64,000 nt of DNA, from assembly GCA_002179805.1 (NCBI GenBank), contig NAVB01000482.1, positions 1-64,000 of the forward strand. The letters are read 5' to 3'. The notes beneath the pieces are model-generated. The model worked only from the letters and a program-made list of their open reading frames with translations. It searched no databases and was not told the DNA's origin. Made by a program: the position numbers and the translations under genes. This DNA comes from Acanthamoeba lenticulata. Its lineage: Eukaryota > Discosea > Longamoebia > Acanthamoebidae. Shown piece by piece: positions 1-9,886 of the stretch (position 1 is its first letter; each line of letters opens with the position of its first letter).

Positions 1-464
1 CCCCCCCCCTCCCGCCTAACCGAAGCGACATTCCTGCCATTCCAACAGCAAACGGTCACAAGAGAAACGCAATTTTTTACTGTGTTTCTCGCGCGAAGGC
101 CACTCACTTCTGGACAAGAAAAGCGCGAATTGATTCACAATGTTTGTTTCAAAGGGGCCCAGGCTGGTGTACACCCTGGCATGCACGCCACTGAAGGCTT
201 GGCACACTCCACACCAGGCTACACAGCATGGACAAAATAAGAGATTTTAGTGCTCTTTTTAAGGTTCGTGTCGACGTTAACCAGGCGGCCTCATCAACGC
301 CTGGCATTCCAATACTCAGTTCACCTTTTTGAAGCTGGCCATACATCCCCCTTGCAGACAAGGGACTGTGGTCTGCAGACCAGCCCTTTTTTCTTGCGTT
401 TCTCCTTACGTAATTGATCGGCCAGGAAGGTGGGACCGCCATCTCAGCCAGCGCTTAACGACAA
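1..464. other. No gene seen; upstream region of RCC1-like gene
   Basis: The stretch begins with a C-rich run and contains only short open frames on both strands with no recognisable motif or codon bias. It probably carries the promoter and 5' untranslated region of the RCC1-like gene that follows. Confidence 0.5.
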
Positions 465-2521
465 ATGGAGCGCCCTCGAGTCGAGTCAACCGCCAATGTC
501 TGGCGCAATCAGAAACGACCGCAAGGCAAGTTCCTTCAACAATCTATCTGTTCCTCTTCTCTGTTGAAATCACCAATCCTTTGCCAACAAACAAACACCT
601 CATCTAACAACGACGCCTCTTCAACAAAAGGTAACGTTTACGTTTGGGGATGGAACTACTGGTCCCAACTGGGCATCGAAGGAGACAAGATGATTACCCC
701 ATATCTGTTATCAAACGTATGTCCCCTTGTTTTTCAAAAACATCTCCAACTTGCCGTTCGTCTCAACTAGATCTTCGTTGGGCAGCTTTCCTCCAAGAAG
801 GTGGTCTTCATATCGGCAGGCCAGAACTTTTCGTCGGCGATAACAGGTGCGCTTCCACCCTCCAGAGATACCTCCCCCCCCTCCACCGCCGCCACCAAAC
901 ATGACGTGCCGATCAACCGCGCAGAAAAGGGCGTGCTCTACAGCTGGGGGTTGGGGAACGGGGGCCAGCTGGGGCACCACGACGACGAAAATGGGTCTTT
1001 TCCACGCGAGGTTCGCTCGTCTGCTTCTTCCTCTCTCTCTCTTCCTTGTGGTGCTCACTGGACTACTCGCGACTACTCGCTGCCAGGTGGCCGCCCTGCG
1101 AAAGAAACCGTCTGTAATCACAGCATGTGGCGAGACACACGCCCTCATTTTGAAGAGTACGAGGCGTGGCCTCTTCTCTTGGGCTTCTCGGCCTTCACCA
1201 TCTTCTGACAAAGGACGTCCTTCTCAAACTTGCTGCTGCTGCTTCAGAGTCCGGAGGGTTGTATAGCGTGGGCAACGGCGAATCGGGGAGGCTGGGTTTG
1301 GGGAATGAGAACTCTTGCAATATTCCAAAGAGGTGCGTGCGGCTGTTGTTGGCCCAAGGCCACTCACTATCTTCAGGCGGATGAGCTAACCCCAACGGAG
1401 CAGACTAAACATGAAGAAAAAGGTCGTTGGCGTGTCGTGCGGAGACGAACACTCGGCTGTGTTCACGGGTAACGCTCTCCTTCTGCCCCACTCGGAATGT
1501 CAGCACAGAGATTGCTCACAGCCCACCCCGTTCCCACAGAGGCAAACACACTCTACACGTGGGGAAAGGGCATGGGGGGTCGCTTGGGGACTGGAGACGA
1601 GATTTCACGAACACAACCCGTCCTTGTACGCTCCACCCACGAGGGCAAGTCTTGCCTGATGTGTCCTGACCATGGCGGGTGCAGGTCGAGAGTTTGGGAG
1701 AACACAAAATCGCACAGATAAGCTGCGGCGCTGACTGGACGGCAGTCGTGACAAGTACAACACTCTTCCCACTTGCTCAAATTGTCCACAAATGCTGACC
1801 GTCAACTACGCACAGTCACGGGCAAGGTGTTCACCTTTGGTGTGGGCGACTATGGTAAGCTTGGCCACGGAAACGAGGTCAACCAGCTGTCGCCAAAACT
1901 GGTGGAGGAGTTAGACTCCGAACGAGTCCTCGCCTTGTCGTGTGGTACCGACCACATGGCCGCGCTGACCGGTACGTTGTCGACGAGCACCCATTCCCTG
2001 GCTGTTGTGGTGGGCACCACCGCTCACTTTCACGCCGAAACAGCCGACGGCGAGGTCTACACGTGGGGCTGTGGAGGCAATGGGCGGCTCGGGCACGGTT
2101 CGGAGCGAGAAAGCAAGAAGCCGATGGTGGTCAAGGGCATGAAGGGCATGACTGTGGTCAGCGTCGAGTGCGGCGGCTACCACATGGGCGCAACAACTCG
2201 TACGTGGTCCCAATCTTCTCCATAGCCATCTCGCAAGAGTCAAACAGGGGCTCACCGACGCATGACATTACACAGTTGACGGGGAGTTGTACATGTGGGG
2301 CTGGAACGCCTACGGCCAGTGCGGGCTGGGCCACGATGTGGACAACCAGCTCACGCCCATGCTGGTGGAACACCTGCGAGGTTCGATCCTCCACTCCCCA
2401 TTTGAGCTGCAGCAGCAAGACCAAAGTAGCTGATTTGAACCAATTGCGATTGACTCCAGGCAAGAAAGTGCTCATGGTGGCATGTGGAGAGAGTCACACG
2501 ATGGCGCTGGTCGCAGACTGA
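465..2521 (+). CDS. RCC1-repeat (beta-propeller) protein
   Basis: Multi-exon gene encoding about seven RCC1 blades, recognised from the repeated pattern G-x-(V/L)-Y-x-W-G-x-G-x-x-G-x-L-G. Blade starts lie near bases 632 (NVYVWGWNYWSQLG), 930 (VLYSWGLGNGGQLG), 1258 (GLYSVGNGESGRLG), 1550 (TLYTWGKGMGGRLG), 1826 (KVFTFGVGDYGKLG), 2052 (EVYTWGCGGNGRLG) and 2285 (ELYMWGWNAYGQCG). Inter-blade segments carry the usual CGxxH motif, for example CGETHALIL and CGESHTMAL just before the stop at 2519-2521. Introns are short, with GTATG, GTGCG, GTTCG or GTACG donors. RCC1 propellers act as guanine-nucleotide exchange factors for Ran or as protein and membrane scaffolds. No extra domain is visible, so the partner cannot be named. 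The start is uncertain: ATG 465 reads straight into the first blade, but a start at 496 with different splicing is possible. Confidence 0.8.
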
Positions 2522-3160
2522 GGCTGGGAAAAACCCCAAAAAACCCCACACCAATCAATCTCCCCCTCCACAAAATGTGTGTGCAAGTCAACCAACACAC
2601 CTCCAGACTGGGAGGCTCCCACAGAGTGGATGGCTGGCTTGCTCGCGCTAAGGCTTCAGAAAACAGGGGTGGAACGGAGAGGAATTGAAAGTGGGTTGTA
2701 TCGCTAGTCCCCAAATAATTACACCCCGATCAAAAACCGTGCCTCCAGATGAAGTGCAGATATGGCCTACACGGCCGGTTTCTTGCTTTCCTGTTGCTTG
2801 CGGCCACCTCACTGCTCGTTAACACAAGGTCAGTTGCTTCACTGCCATTGGGCGGACATTGCTCCTCGCGATCTCCTCTGTTCGGCGGATACCACAAATT
2901 CTTCATTTTTTCACCCGAAATTCCTCATCGTTCACTGCGGCAAGGGCGCGCAGAGGGGCTCACAAGGGGTCCATTGCCCTGAATTCCACGCCAGCAACAA
3001 GCCATCATCCGCCGCCCTTTGTCCGTCTTAGTCAGATGAGCCTTGTACTTAAACCAGCCCTGCAGGGCGAGTTTGTATTCATTCATCGACTCAACCACTA
3101 CCTCACGCACCGCCGCGCCATCTTCTTTTCCTCTACAAGCCCTCTTCCTTCAACTTCAAA
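2522..3160. other. Intergenic region, no supported gene
   Basis: Lies between the RCC1-like gene and the small membrane protein. It holds a hydrophobic 78-codon frame at 2749-2982 that resembles a signal peptide but has no recognisable continuation. The last ~120 bases are pyrimidine-rich and are probably the leader of the next gene. Confidence 0.4.
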
Positions 3161-3635
3161 ATGAACGACCTCATCAAGGACATCCTCCTCTACATCGCCA
3201 AGTACGTATCTTGTTGTTGTCCCTACCAAAGTGAACGGTGGACTGATGGTCCACCTGCTTGCAGGGCTCCCTTCGTGTTCTTTGGCGGGTTCGCCATTCT
3301 GTGCTCTATCCTCTTCTTCTGCTGCGCGTGCTACTTCCTCATGGCCGGTCGAGTGGTCTGGATCATCCGAGACATCAAGCAAAAGCGTGAGCCCGTTCCT
3401 GTCGGCTACTACTCGATGGCCCGCAACGGTACGAAGGACCGCTATCTTGGCGTTCGAGTAGAGACAAGTGGCTTATCCAAGCCTCCTCTGCCTGTACACA
3501 GAGTGGGTCGCTGTCCCGCCTCCTCAGCAGACCAAGCCCACGGAGGAGCAGCGGGTGTACCAGTCCGCCGTCTACGAAACACGCTCCAACATGTCGCCTG
3601 TCTACGAGATGCCCGGCTACGAGAGCCCCGTCTAA
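3161..3635 (+). CDS. Small single-pass membrane protein, 112 aa
   Basis: Three exons (3161-3201, 3265-3428, 3502-3635) join in phase to give exactly 113 codons including the stop. Residues about 16-38 form one strongly hydrophobic helix that is rich in Cys at its end (FFCCACYFLMAG). It is followed by a basic stretch (RDIKQKR), which suggests an N-out/C-in membrane protein by the positive-inside rule. The C-terminal ~60 residues are polar and rich in Tyr and Pro (VYQSAVYE, SPVYEMPGY), so they could carry tyrosine-based sorting or phosphorylation sites; that is inference. The Cys cluster at the membrane edge may be palmitoylated. I do not recognise the family. The consistent splice phases and the stop make it a convincing gene rather than a chance frame. 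Confidence 0.7.
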
Positions 3636-4335
3636 GACGGTTCCCCCGACCCAACACTCACTCATCGCTTCACTCCATGCACGTGGCGGGAGAGAGCTCC
3701 CGCTGCCGCCACCACGACCATCATCTCTCAGTCACATGACTCTTCACTGCCAGACCCACTTCACCCGTCACTTCACAACCACCGTTGCCAATCTCGCATC
3801 CACCACACCACTTCACGCCACCACGCCACCATCATCACTGTTCACCACTACCACCGCCCAGTCACCAGCATGCACATCACACACACACACACATATCGGT
3901 GTCGTCGTAGTTGTGTCTTGTTGTTGTGGCTTTTACCCCTCCCCTCCCCCAAACACACTTCCTTCCAACCAGCCAAGCCCGCCTCTGACGCGACACCAAG
4001 CCAAGCTGCCGAGCCGACAAAGCGCGACCGTCTAGTCGAGCTCCCGAAGCCTCCCGCCATTGTCCTTCTTCCTATCTTTCTCTCTCTATCTATCTCTATC
4101 TTGTTCTTCTTCAATCCTGTATATCCTCTTCTCCGCTGAGGTGCTTAGAGAAGCACCCCAGCCCCTCCTTTCTCAATAATACAACAGAAAAATTCCACAT
4201 GAACTACTCTCTACTTGTGCCTTGAACATGAACCCCCAAGAACAACAACAACAACTGGAAACAAATGATTGGTTGTTGGTTTGGCATGTCACGTAGGAAG
4301 AAGAAGAACAGGGCAGGGAAAAGGGGTGGGAACGC
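3636..4335. other. Convergent intergenic region
   Basis: Contains an (AC)n run near 3878-3894, a CT-rich microsatellite-like stretch near 4076-4102 and an imperfect inverted repeat near 4139-4160 (GAGGTGCTTAGAG / AAGCACCCC). No coding signal is apparent. It probably holds the 3' ends of both flanking genes. Confidence 0.45.
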
Positions 4336-6173
4336 TCAAGCAGAGGAAGACGAAGAAGAGGAGGCAGAGGGCGCAGAGGAGACCTCGATCTTGATGCCGC
4401 GGAGGATCTGACCCCAGCCGATGAGCCGCCAGTGCTTCTCAACGCGACGGGAGAGCGCGATCTTCTCGCCCTCCATGGTGCAGACGGGGGAGATGAGGAC
4501 GATCTTGGCCAAATCCTTCTTGACGGCGATGACGCGGCCGCCGGTGGAGGTGGAGCCGATGTTGACCATGAGGGTCTCGCCCTTGCTGAGCTTGGTGACG
4601 CGGCTCTGCTTGCCGTCGCCGTCGGCCTTGACGCCGAGAAGGCGGCGGAGGAGGAAGAAGTTGACCTCGAGCTCGGTGAAGATGTCGGGCAGCTTGCCCA
4701 CCTCGCCGAGGACCTGGCCCACGAGCCGATCGCCGCGGCACAGGGTCGGGTCGATCTTGGTGCCGACGCCGATGAGGCCGCCAGGCACGGCGAACTGGAG
4801 GTCGTTTCGCTCGGCAAAGAGGGAGACGATCTTGGAGAAAATGGGCACGCACTTGACGTTGCCGTCGGCGTCCTTGGCCACGATGCCCGGCCGGACCTCG
4901 ATCTCGTCGCCGATCTTGAGCACGCCCTGGATGATGCTGCCGCCAGCCACGCCGCCCTTGAGGTCTTCCACCTCCGTACCGGGCTTATTTACATCAAACG
5001 ACCGGATGACGATCAGGCGCGGGGACGAGGTGAAGTCCCGCATGGGCACCGGGATGCGGTTGACGATGAACTCGCACACAACGTCGATGTTGTGCTTGAG
5101 CTGGGCCGAGATGGGCACCACGGGGGCGCTCTCGGCGATGGTGCCCTTGACAAAGGCAAGGATCTGCTGGTACTGGTCCAGCGCGGCGGCCTCCTTGACG
5201 AGATCAATCTTGTTCTGGAGGATGATGATGTGCTTGAGCTTCATGATCTCAATCGCGGCCAAGTGCTCCGACGTCTGCGGCTGCGGGCACGACTCATTGC
5301 CGGCGATGAGCAGCAGTGCGGCGTCCATCACGGCGGCACCGTTCAACATGGTCGCCATGAGGATGTCGTGGCCCGGGCAGTCCACGAACGAGACGTGCCT
5401 CACGAGGCGCATCATGCCCTTGCAGTTAGGGTTGTCGCTCTGGAACACGTCCTCCTTGTGGCTGCCAAACGAGCAGTAGCCGCCCGGCTTCTCGCCCAGC
5501 CACTCATCGGCCTTGTAAATCTTGGCATTCGCGTAGCCCAGCTTGATGGTGATGTTACGCACAAGCTCATTCTTGAAGCGCACAGTCTGCAAACACGTGT
5601 AAATGTGAATTTGTGTGTTGGTTCAAAGAATCTTACAAATTGCTAAGGGGGAGGGAGATTTTGATGCTAGTAGTAGGATGGCAGGTGGACGGGCTGAGAA
5701 AGTCGCAAAAGAAGGGCGGGGACATACCTGGACACCCGAGATGGCCTTGACGACAGTCGACTTGCCGTGAGCGACGTGGCCGATGGTACCAATGTTAATG
5801 GTAGCCTGACGCGAGATAACCTCCGGGGAGAGGGGCGTCAATTTGGAGACGTCGAGGGTGGCAAGATCCTGCTTAGCAAGGTGCGAAGTGTCGAGCTTGT
5901 CCTCGCCCTCGATCGTGAATGTGGTGATCGACTCGTCCGCCTAATTGCGACAATTACAGTCGTGATAATGTTAGTTCATGCTAGCAAGGGGAAGTCAATT
6001 CTATCAAAACAACTGGACCCACACTTCACCATTAATGCAATTCTACTCTCGGTTGATCTTCTCATCCCCGTGGCACCATTCTTCCATTCTCCGACATCTT
6101 TTTCGCTCATCCATCGAGATGCGCAGCTGCAGCATCAAGACCCAGGCAGGTTCAAGAAAGCGAAGCGTACCAT
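4336..6173 (-). CDS. EIF2S3: Translation initiation factor eIF2, gamma subunit
   Basis: Core GTPase subunit of eIF2, which delivers initiator Met-tRNA to the 40S ribosome in the cytosol. The large exon (5586-4336) and the upstream exon (5940-5728) join in phase to restore the conserved run [12 protein letters not shown]1 is [10 protein letters not shown]3 is DCPGHD and G4 is NKID. A zinc-ribbon-like segment is reduced compared with some homologues (CSFGSH, then NPNCKG). Domains 2 and 3 follow, with [18 protein letters not shown] and LLGV. The length is about 488 residues if a start codon is joined directly to the 5940 exon, close to the usual ~470. The proposed start at 6173-6171 is an ATG followed at once by a GTACG donor, leaving a coding first exon of only three bases. 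An alternative is the ATG TCG GAG AAT GGA AGA ATG stretch near 6085. The Ser-rich C-terminal tail (about eight Ser) is a local feature. Confidence 0.93.
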
Positions 6174-6479
6174 GTTGTGTTGAGTGGATGTGTGAGAGCC
6201 TCCTCAGAGATGATCAGGCGCGCAAGATCGACAAAGTTTCGAGCAGCGGCGGAGTCCTGGTCTTTTCGCTGCTCGGCAGAAAACCTCCTTTTTTCCTGCT
6301 TTCACAGACCTTCGCCGACAGCGAAAAATTGCCAGAAAAAATGGAAATGCACCAGAACACGACACGCGCGCGTGTGCGTGTGCGGTTCGCGAACGACACC
6401 AGCGCGCTCGACATGTACACACTCAATAGATTGTTTTACAGGCCTTAGACAGCTGAAACAGGAAACGGTTCTCTGAGAT

Positions 6480-7460
6480 TCAGAGCTCATCGCTGCCTCG
6501 GGACGGGGCTGCGAGGTGGCAGTCGTGCGTCGGGCAGAGGCAGGCCTGATCGCGCGCTGTCGGGGTGAAGCCACGGAAGCAGTAGGGTTCCTCATCGACC
6601 TTGTCTTGGCACCAGTCGTCGGCCGTCAACCCGCCCTCGTTGAGGTAGAAGGGGTCGTCGCCTGTCCAGCGTTTTTGAGGAGATGAATTTCATTCTTCTT
6701 CCAGACAAAAAGCGTTGACCGCGTCCTTGGCAATGGCGAGCGGGACGAGAGAACAACGCACCAGGGGAGAGCGGGATGTCCTTGCATGTGTCAAACAAGG
6801 CCACGCAGTAGTCCTGCCAACAAAGCCCGCGTCAGCCCTGCGAACATTGTAGCCGCACACGAGAGCATCATACGCACCCAACAGAAACGAATCTGGCTCT
6901 TGGCCCCCTCATGGAACATGGCTACGTTGGAGAGTCAAAGGAAGAAGATCGAGTATGGGTTTGAGCGCCAACGTAGAGCCGGTGGCGAGAAAGAGGGCAG
7001 ACCCGGACGTACCCGAGTTTGGAGAGCATTCGGCGCACTTGTACTCGGCCACCATGGCGTAGCAAGTGGCACAGGCCGGATCCACGAGGGCGTTGACACC
7101 GGCCTTGATGCTCTTCGTCAGCTTCGTGTCACAACATGAGCGGTCCTGATACTCGTGGCAGAATGCCAGCTTCTTCTTTGGCTGGCGCAGTGTACAGTAT
7201 CATTAACCCAATTCTAAAAATTAAAAAAAAAATAAAAAAACAAATTTTTATTTATTAAACATAAAGAAAGAGCTTGTGGACCAAGTGGAGCTGGTGTGCA
7301 CCTTGAAGGGGACCGGGCGAGGGTTGTCTTGCGCGCAACGGCCTTCTTTCTTCTCGAAGTGGTCTCCGAGCTGAGTGTTCCCAGGTGCCGCCTGCGCTAG
7401 CGCCAATAGGACCACTATCACCACAAAACAGACACCTGCCGCTCGGCTCGTGCGCTCCAT
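6480..7460 (-). CDS. Secreted/ER folate-receptor-like cysteine-rich protein ending in SDEL
   Basis: Five exons (7460-7302, 7181-7013, 6921-6878, 6813-6762, 6661-6480) join in phase to 201 residues. The N-terminus is a clear signal peptide (charged MERTSR, hydrophobic core VCFVVIVVLLALA, AQA cleavage-like site). The mature part has the cysteine spacing of the folate-receptor/HHIP domain: YQDRSCC, then DPACATCY, YKCAECSP, QIRFCW, DYCVALFDTCK. This fold binds folate in animal receptors; the ligand here is unknown. The last five residues are GSDEL, resembling KDEL/HDEL-type ER retrieval signals, so the protein may be an ER resident rather than surface or secreted. It is divergent from the JmjC-like gene with only 92 bases between start codons. 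Domain assignment is good; function is inferred. Confidence 0.78.
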
Positions 7461-7552
7461 CTTCTTTCTTCTCCGCGCAAAGGCCAATAAGAAGAAAGGA
7501 AACCACAACGGAAAAGCTGTGGATTGGCCGATCGGCTTTTATTTTATTTGCG
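7461..7552. promoter_or_regulatory. Short divergent (bidirectional) promoter region
   Basis: Only 92 bases separate the start codons of the folate-receptor-like gene (-) and the JmjC-like gene (+). Both transcripts must start here, or within the opposite gene. A TTTATTTTATTTG element sits at 7538-7550, immediately before the + strand start. No canonical TATA box is certain. Confidence 0.4.
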
Positions 7553-9787
7553 ATGAAGGGGGAGGGCCGCAAGCGGAAGGAGAAACCTCACAAGCCAAAG
7601 CAAGAGCAAGCTTTGGTCAGCCCCAAGCCTGTGGTTTCCTCGCCAGCGCAGCAGGTGCATGATGAAAAGCGAGGACAGGCCCCACCGCCAGCGTCCTCCT
7701 CCTCAAACCTCCGACATGTTCTTGTGGTGGCGGTGATCGCCGTGGCTTGCGTTGCCCTCGTTTCGTGGCTCCCCGCCGGTGGCCCGCCCAAGACTTGGTC
7801 GCTGGCGCACGTCGTGCGGGAGGACCTCACGGTGCCGACGTTGCACGACTGGCCCGGCACGGGCGGCGGTTCGTTCTACTTGGCCGTCGAGGACCATCGG
7901 TCCCTCGTTCGCGTGCAGCCGCACAGCCCCAGGCTGTTGGACAAACGCAGCGAGACCAACCACCAGGTTGATGCTGGCGATGGACTTGACGAAGAAGTCG
8001 TTCGCGAGAGCGGCGGCGGGCCGGTGCCGGTCGTGCTTCGACACGCTGAGGCGGTGAAGCGCTGGCCGGCCCTCACGCGCTGGCGTTCAATCGACTACCT
8101 CGCTTCTCATCCAGAGCTGGAGCGGATGAAGGTTGATGTGGGCGAGGCGAACACTTTCCTCTACGTGGTACCGCTCGTCACGAGTCGTGTGTTTGTTGCA
8201 ACCACCAACGGACCAACCGCATGGCCTTCTCCAACAGGACAAGGGCCAAGACATGTGGACGCAGGGCATCCCCAACTTGCCCGACCAGCTCTACAAATCC
8301 GTCACCATGAACGCCACAGACTTCTTCCAGCGTATCCACGGCGCGCCCGACAGTACGTTGATCCCAGCACATCAACTCGCTCTACAAAATGTCAAATAAC
8401 GCGCGAAGCAGACAAGTACTACTACCACTACGCGCGCGTGAGCGGCTCGCTGGAGCGCGACGTGTCGCCCAACAAGGTCCTCTGGCGCACGCCCAACGAC
8501 GCCGGCCGGTTCGGCCTCTTCCTCTGGCTCAGTGGTGTATGACGCACGCCCTCTTGTTGTTGTTGTTTTATAGCTCCTGCTTATGGGCTGGTTGTCGCTG
8601 ATACGCGCCCACGAGCAGGCCGACGTGCGGCCAGCCATCCACTTTGACTCGGACCACAACTTTTTCGTCCACTTGAACGGCAGGTGACGGTCCCCTTCGC
8701 TCAACGAAACGGAGCGCGCATTGGCTCATCCTGTTGTCTTCTTTTTCTGCAGCAAAACGTTTGTGCTCTTCCCGCCCTGGGAGTGGGAGAACCTGTACCT
8801 CTACCCGCGCATCCACCCGTCGTGGCACAAGAGCCAGCTCTCGTTCGACGCCGTGCCGCTCGAGCTCTACCCGCACGCCCAGCGCGCTCGAGCCTACAAG
8901 GCACACGCACCACCGGACCTCGAGTGTGGCGGGGCCTCGACACGATCTCACCTGTGGAGAGGGGGCGATGCAGGTCGACCTGGAGCCGGGCGATGTGCTT
9001 CACGTGCCTCCGTACTGGTTCCACCACGTCGAATCGGTCACGCCATCGGGTTGTTGACCGCTCTCTCCTCGCTCCCTTGGCGTGCCCAAGCAGAAGCTGA
9101 TGACTGTGCGTCTCTGCCTTGGGCGGTGTGTATGGGCGAGCAGTGTCGTTGGCGTCGTGGTCCGAGTTCAGCGCACACGAGCCCATGCATGAGCTCTTCA
9201 CGGTCCATTACGAGACGATGACCTGGCGAGCCTTCCGCGGCAAGGATCAGATCGTCGCGGTCAAGCTCTACATCGGTTCGACGTCGGGGACCGATGGGTC
9301 GGGGCAGGAGTGAGACAGCGACCGGCTCACTTGCTTCCCTTCTCCTTCTTCCTCAACCAGAGATGCTGGTGCAGAAGCTATTGGGCGCCGACGCGGCGGG
9401 GTTCATGCAAAAGCTGCTCACCAGCCGGTGGCCTCGGCCTATGCAGGACCTCGTGCGGGTACGCGCTCTTCTATTTGAACACAGAGAGCGGGGCTGGCCT
9501 GGCTTGTGGGCTCACTCGCCCAGCAGGACTCGGAGACGATCTCGTGCGACGCCAACTGGGTGGTCACCTCGGCGGACGCCAGCATGCTGGAGGGTCTTCG
9601 CGACGACGTCGACATCAGCGCGAGCTGCTTCGGCCAGCTCGTGGAGCCGGCGCTGCGCGGCAGCCGCTACGCCGACGCCATCGCCCACATTCTTCTTGCC
9701 GACTGGATCGAGCTGTCGGCGTCCGAAGTCGTCGGCGCGGCCAACACCTTTGTCTTCCTCCAGACTTGCCTCTCGCTTGTTGTCTGA
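7553..9787 (+). CDS. Membrane-anchored JmjC/cupin-8-like protein
   Basis: About nine exons. The N-terminus is basic (MKGEGRKRKEKPHKPK), followed by one transmembrane segment near residues 54-73 (VLVVAVIAVACVALVSWL), giving a type II signal-anchor layout. The lumenal part has the cupin-8/JmjC opening (PVVLRHAEAVKRWPALTRW). The iron-binding HxD is HFDSDHNFF near 8640-8668, the 2-oxoglutarate lysine candidate is in KTFVLFPPWEW, and the distal His is in PPYWFHHVES near 9010-9035. These are the residues expected for a 2-oxoglutarate/Fe(II) hydroxylase of the FIH/HSPBAP1/TYW5 type; the substrate is unknown. Exons near 9142-9285 and 9526-9787 form a helical C-terminal region. To keep frame before the segment MQVDLEPGD, an intron from about 8899 with a GC donor (AAG|GCACAC) is required, or a frameshift is present. 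It ends convergently with the kinase gene. Confidence 0.72.
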
Positions 9788-9886
9788 CGCTTGAGCTCCA
9801 GCATGTACATGAAAAAAAATCATTTTTAAAAAATAAATTTATAAATACATAAATAAAAGCATTTGTTCTTCAGTTGTGCTTTGCCT
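9788..9886. terminator. Shared AT-rich 3' region of convergent genes
   Basis: Ninety-nine bases between two facing stop codons, with several AATAAA-like hexamers on the + strand near 9828-9857. It probably supplies polyadenylation signals for one or both genes. Confidence 0.4.

Noticed and set aside
2749..2982. Signal-peptide-like frame MKCRYGLHGRFLAFLLLAAT
   Set aside because: No in-phase continuation, homology or second exon could be found; hydrophobic short frames are common by chance.
4432..5646. 404- and 352-codon open frames on the plus strand
   Set aside because: Antisense of eIF2 gamma, with a composition artefact and no domain.
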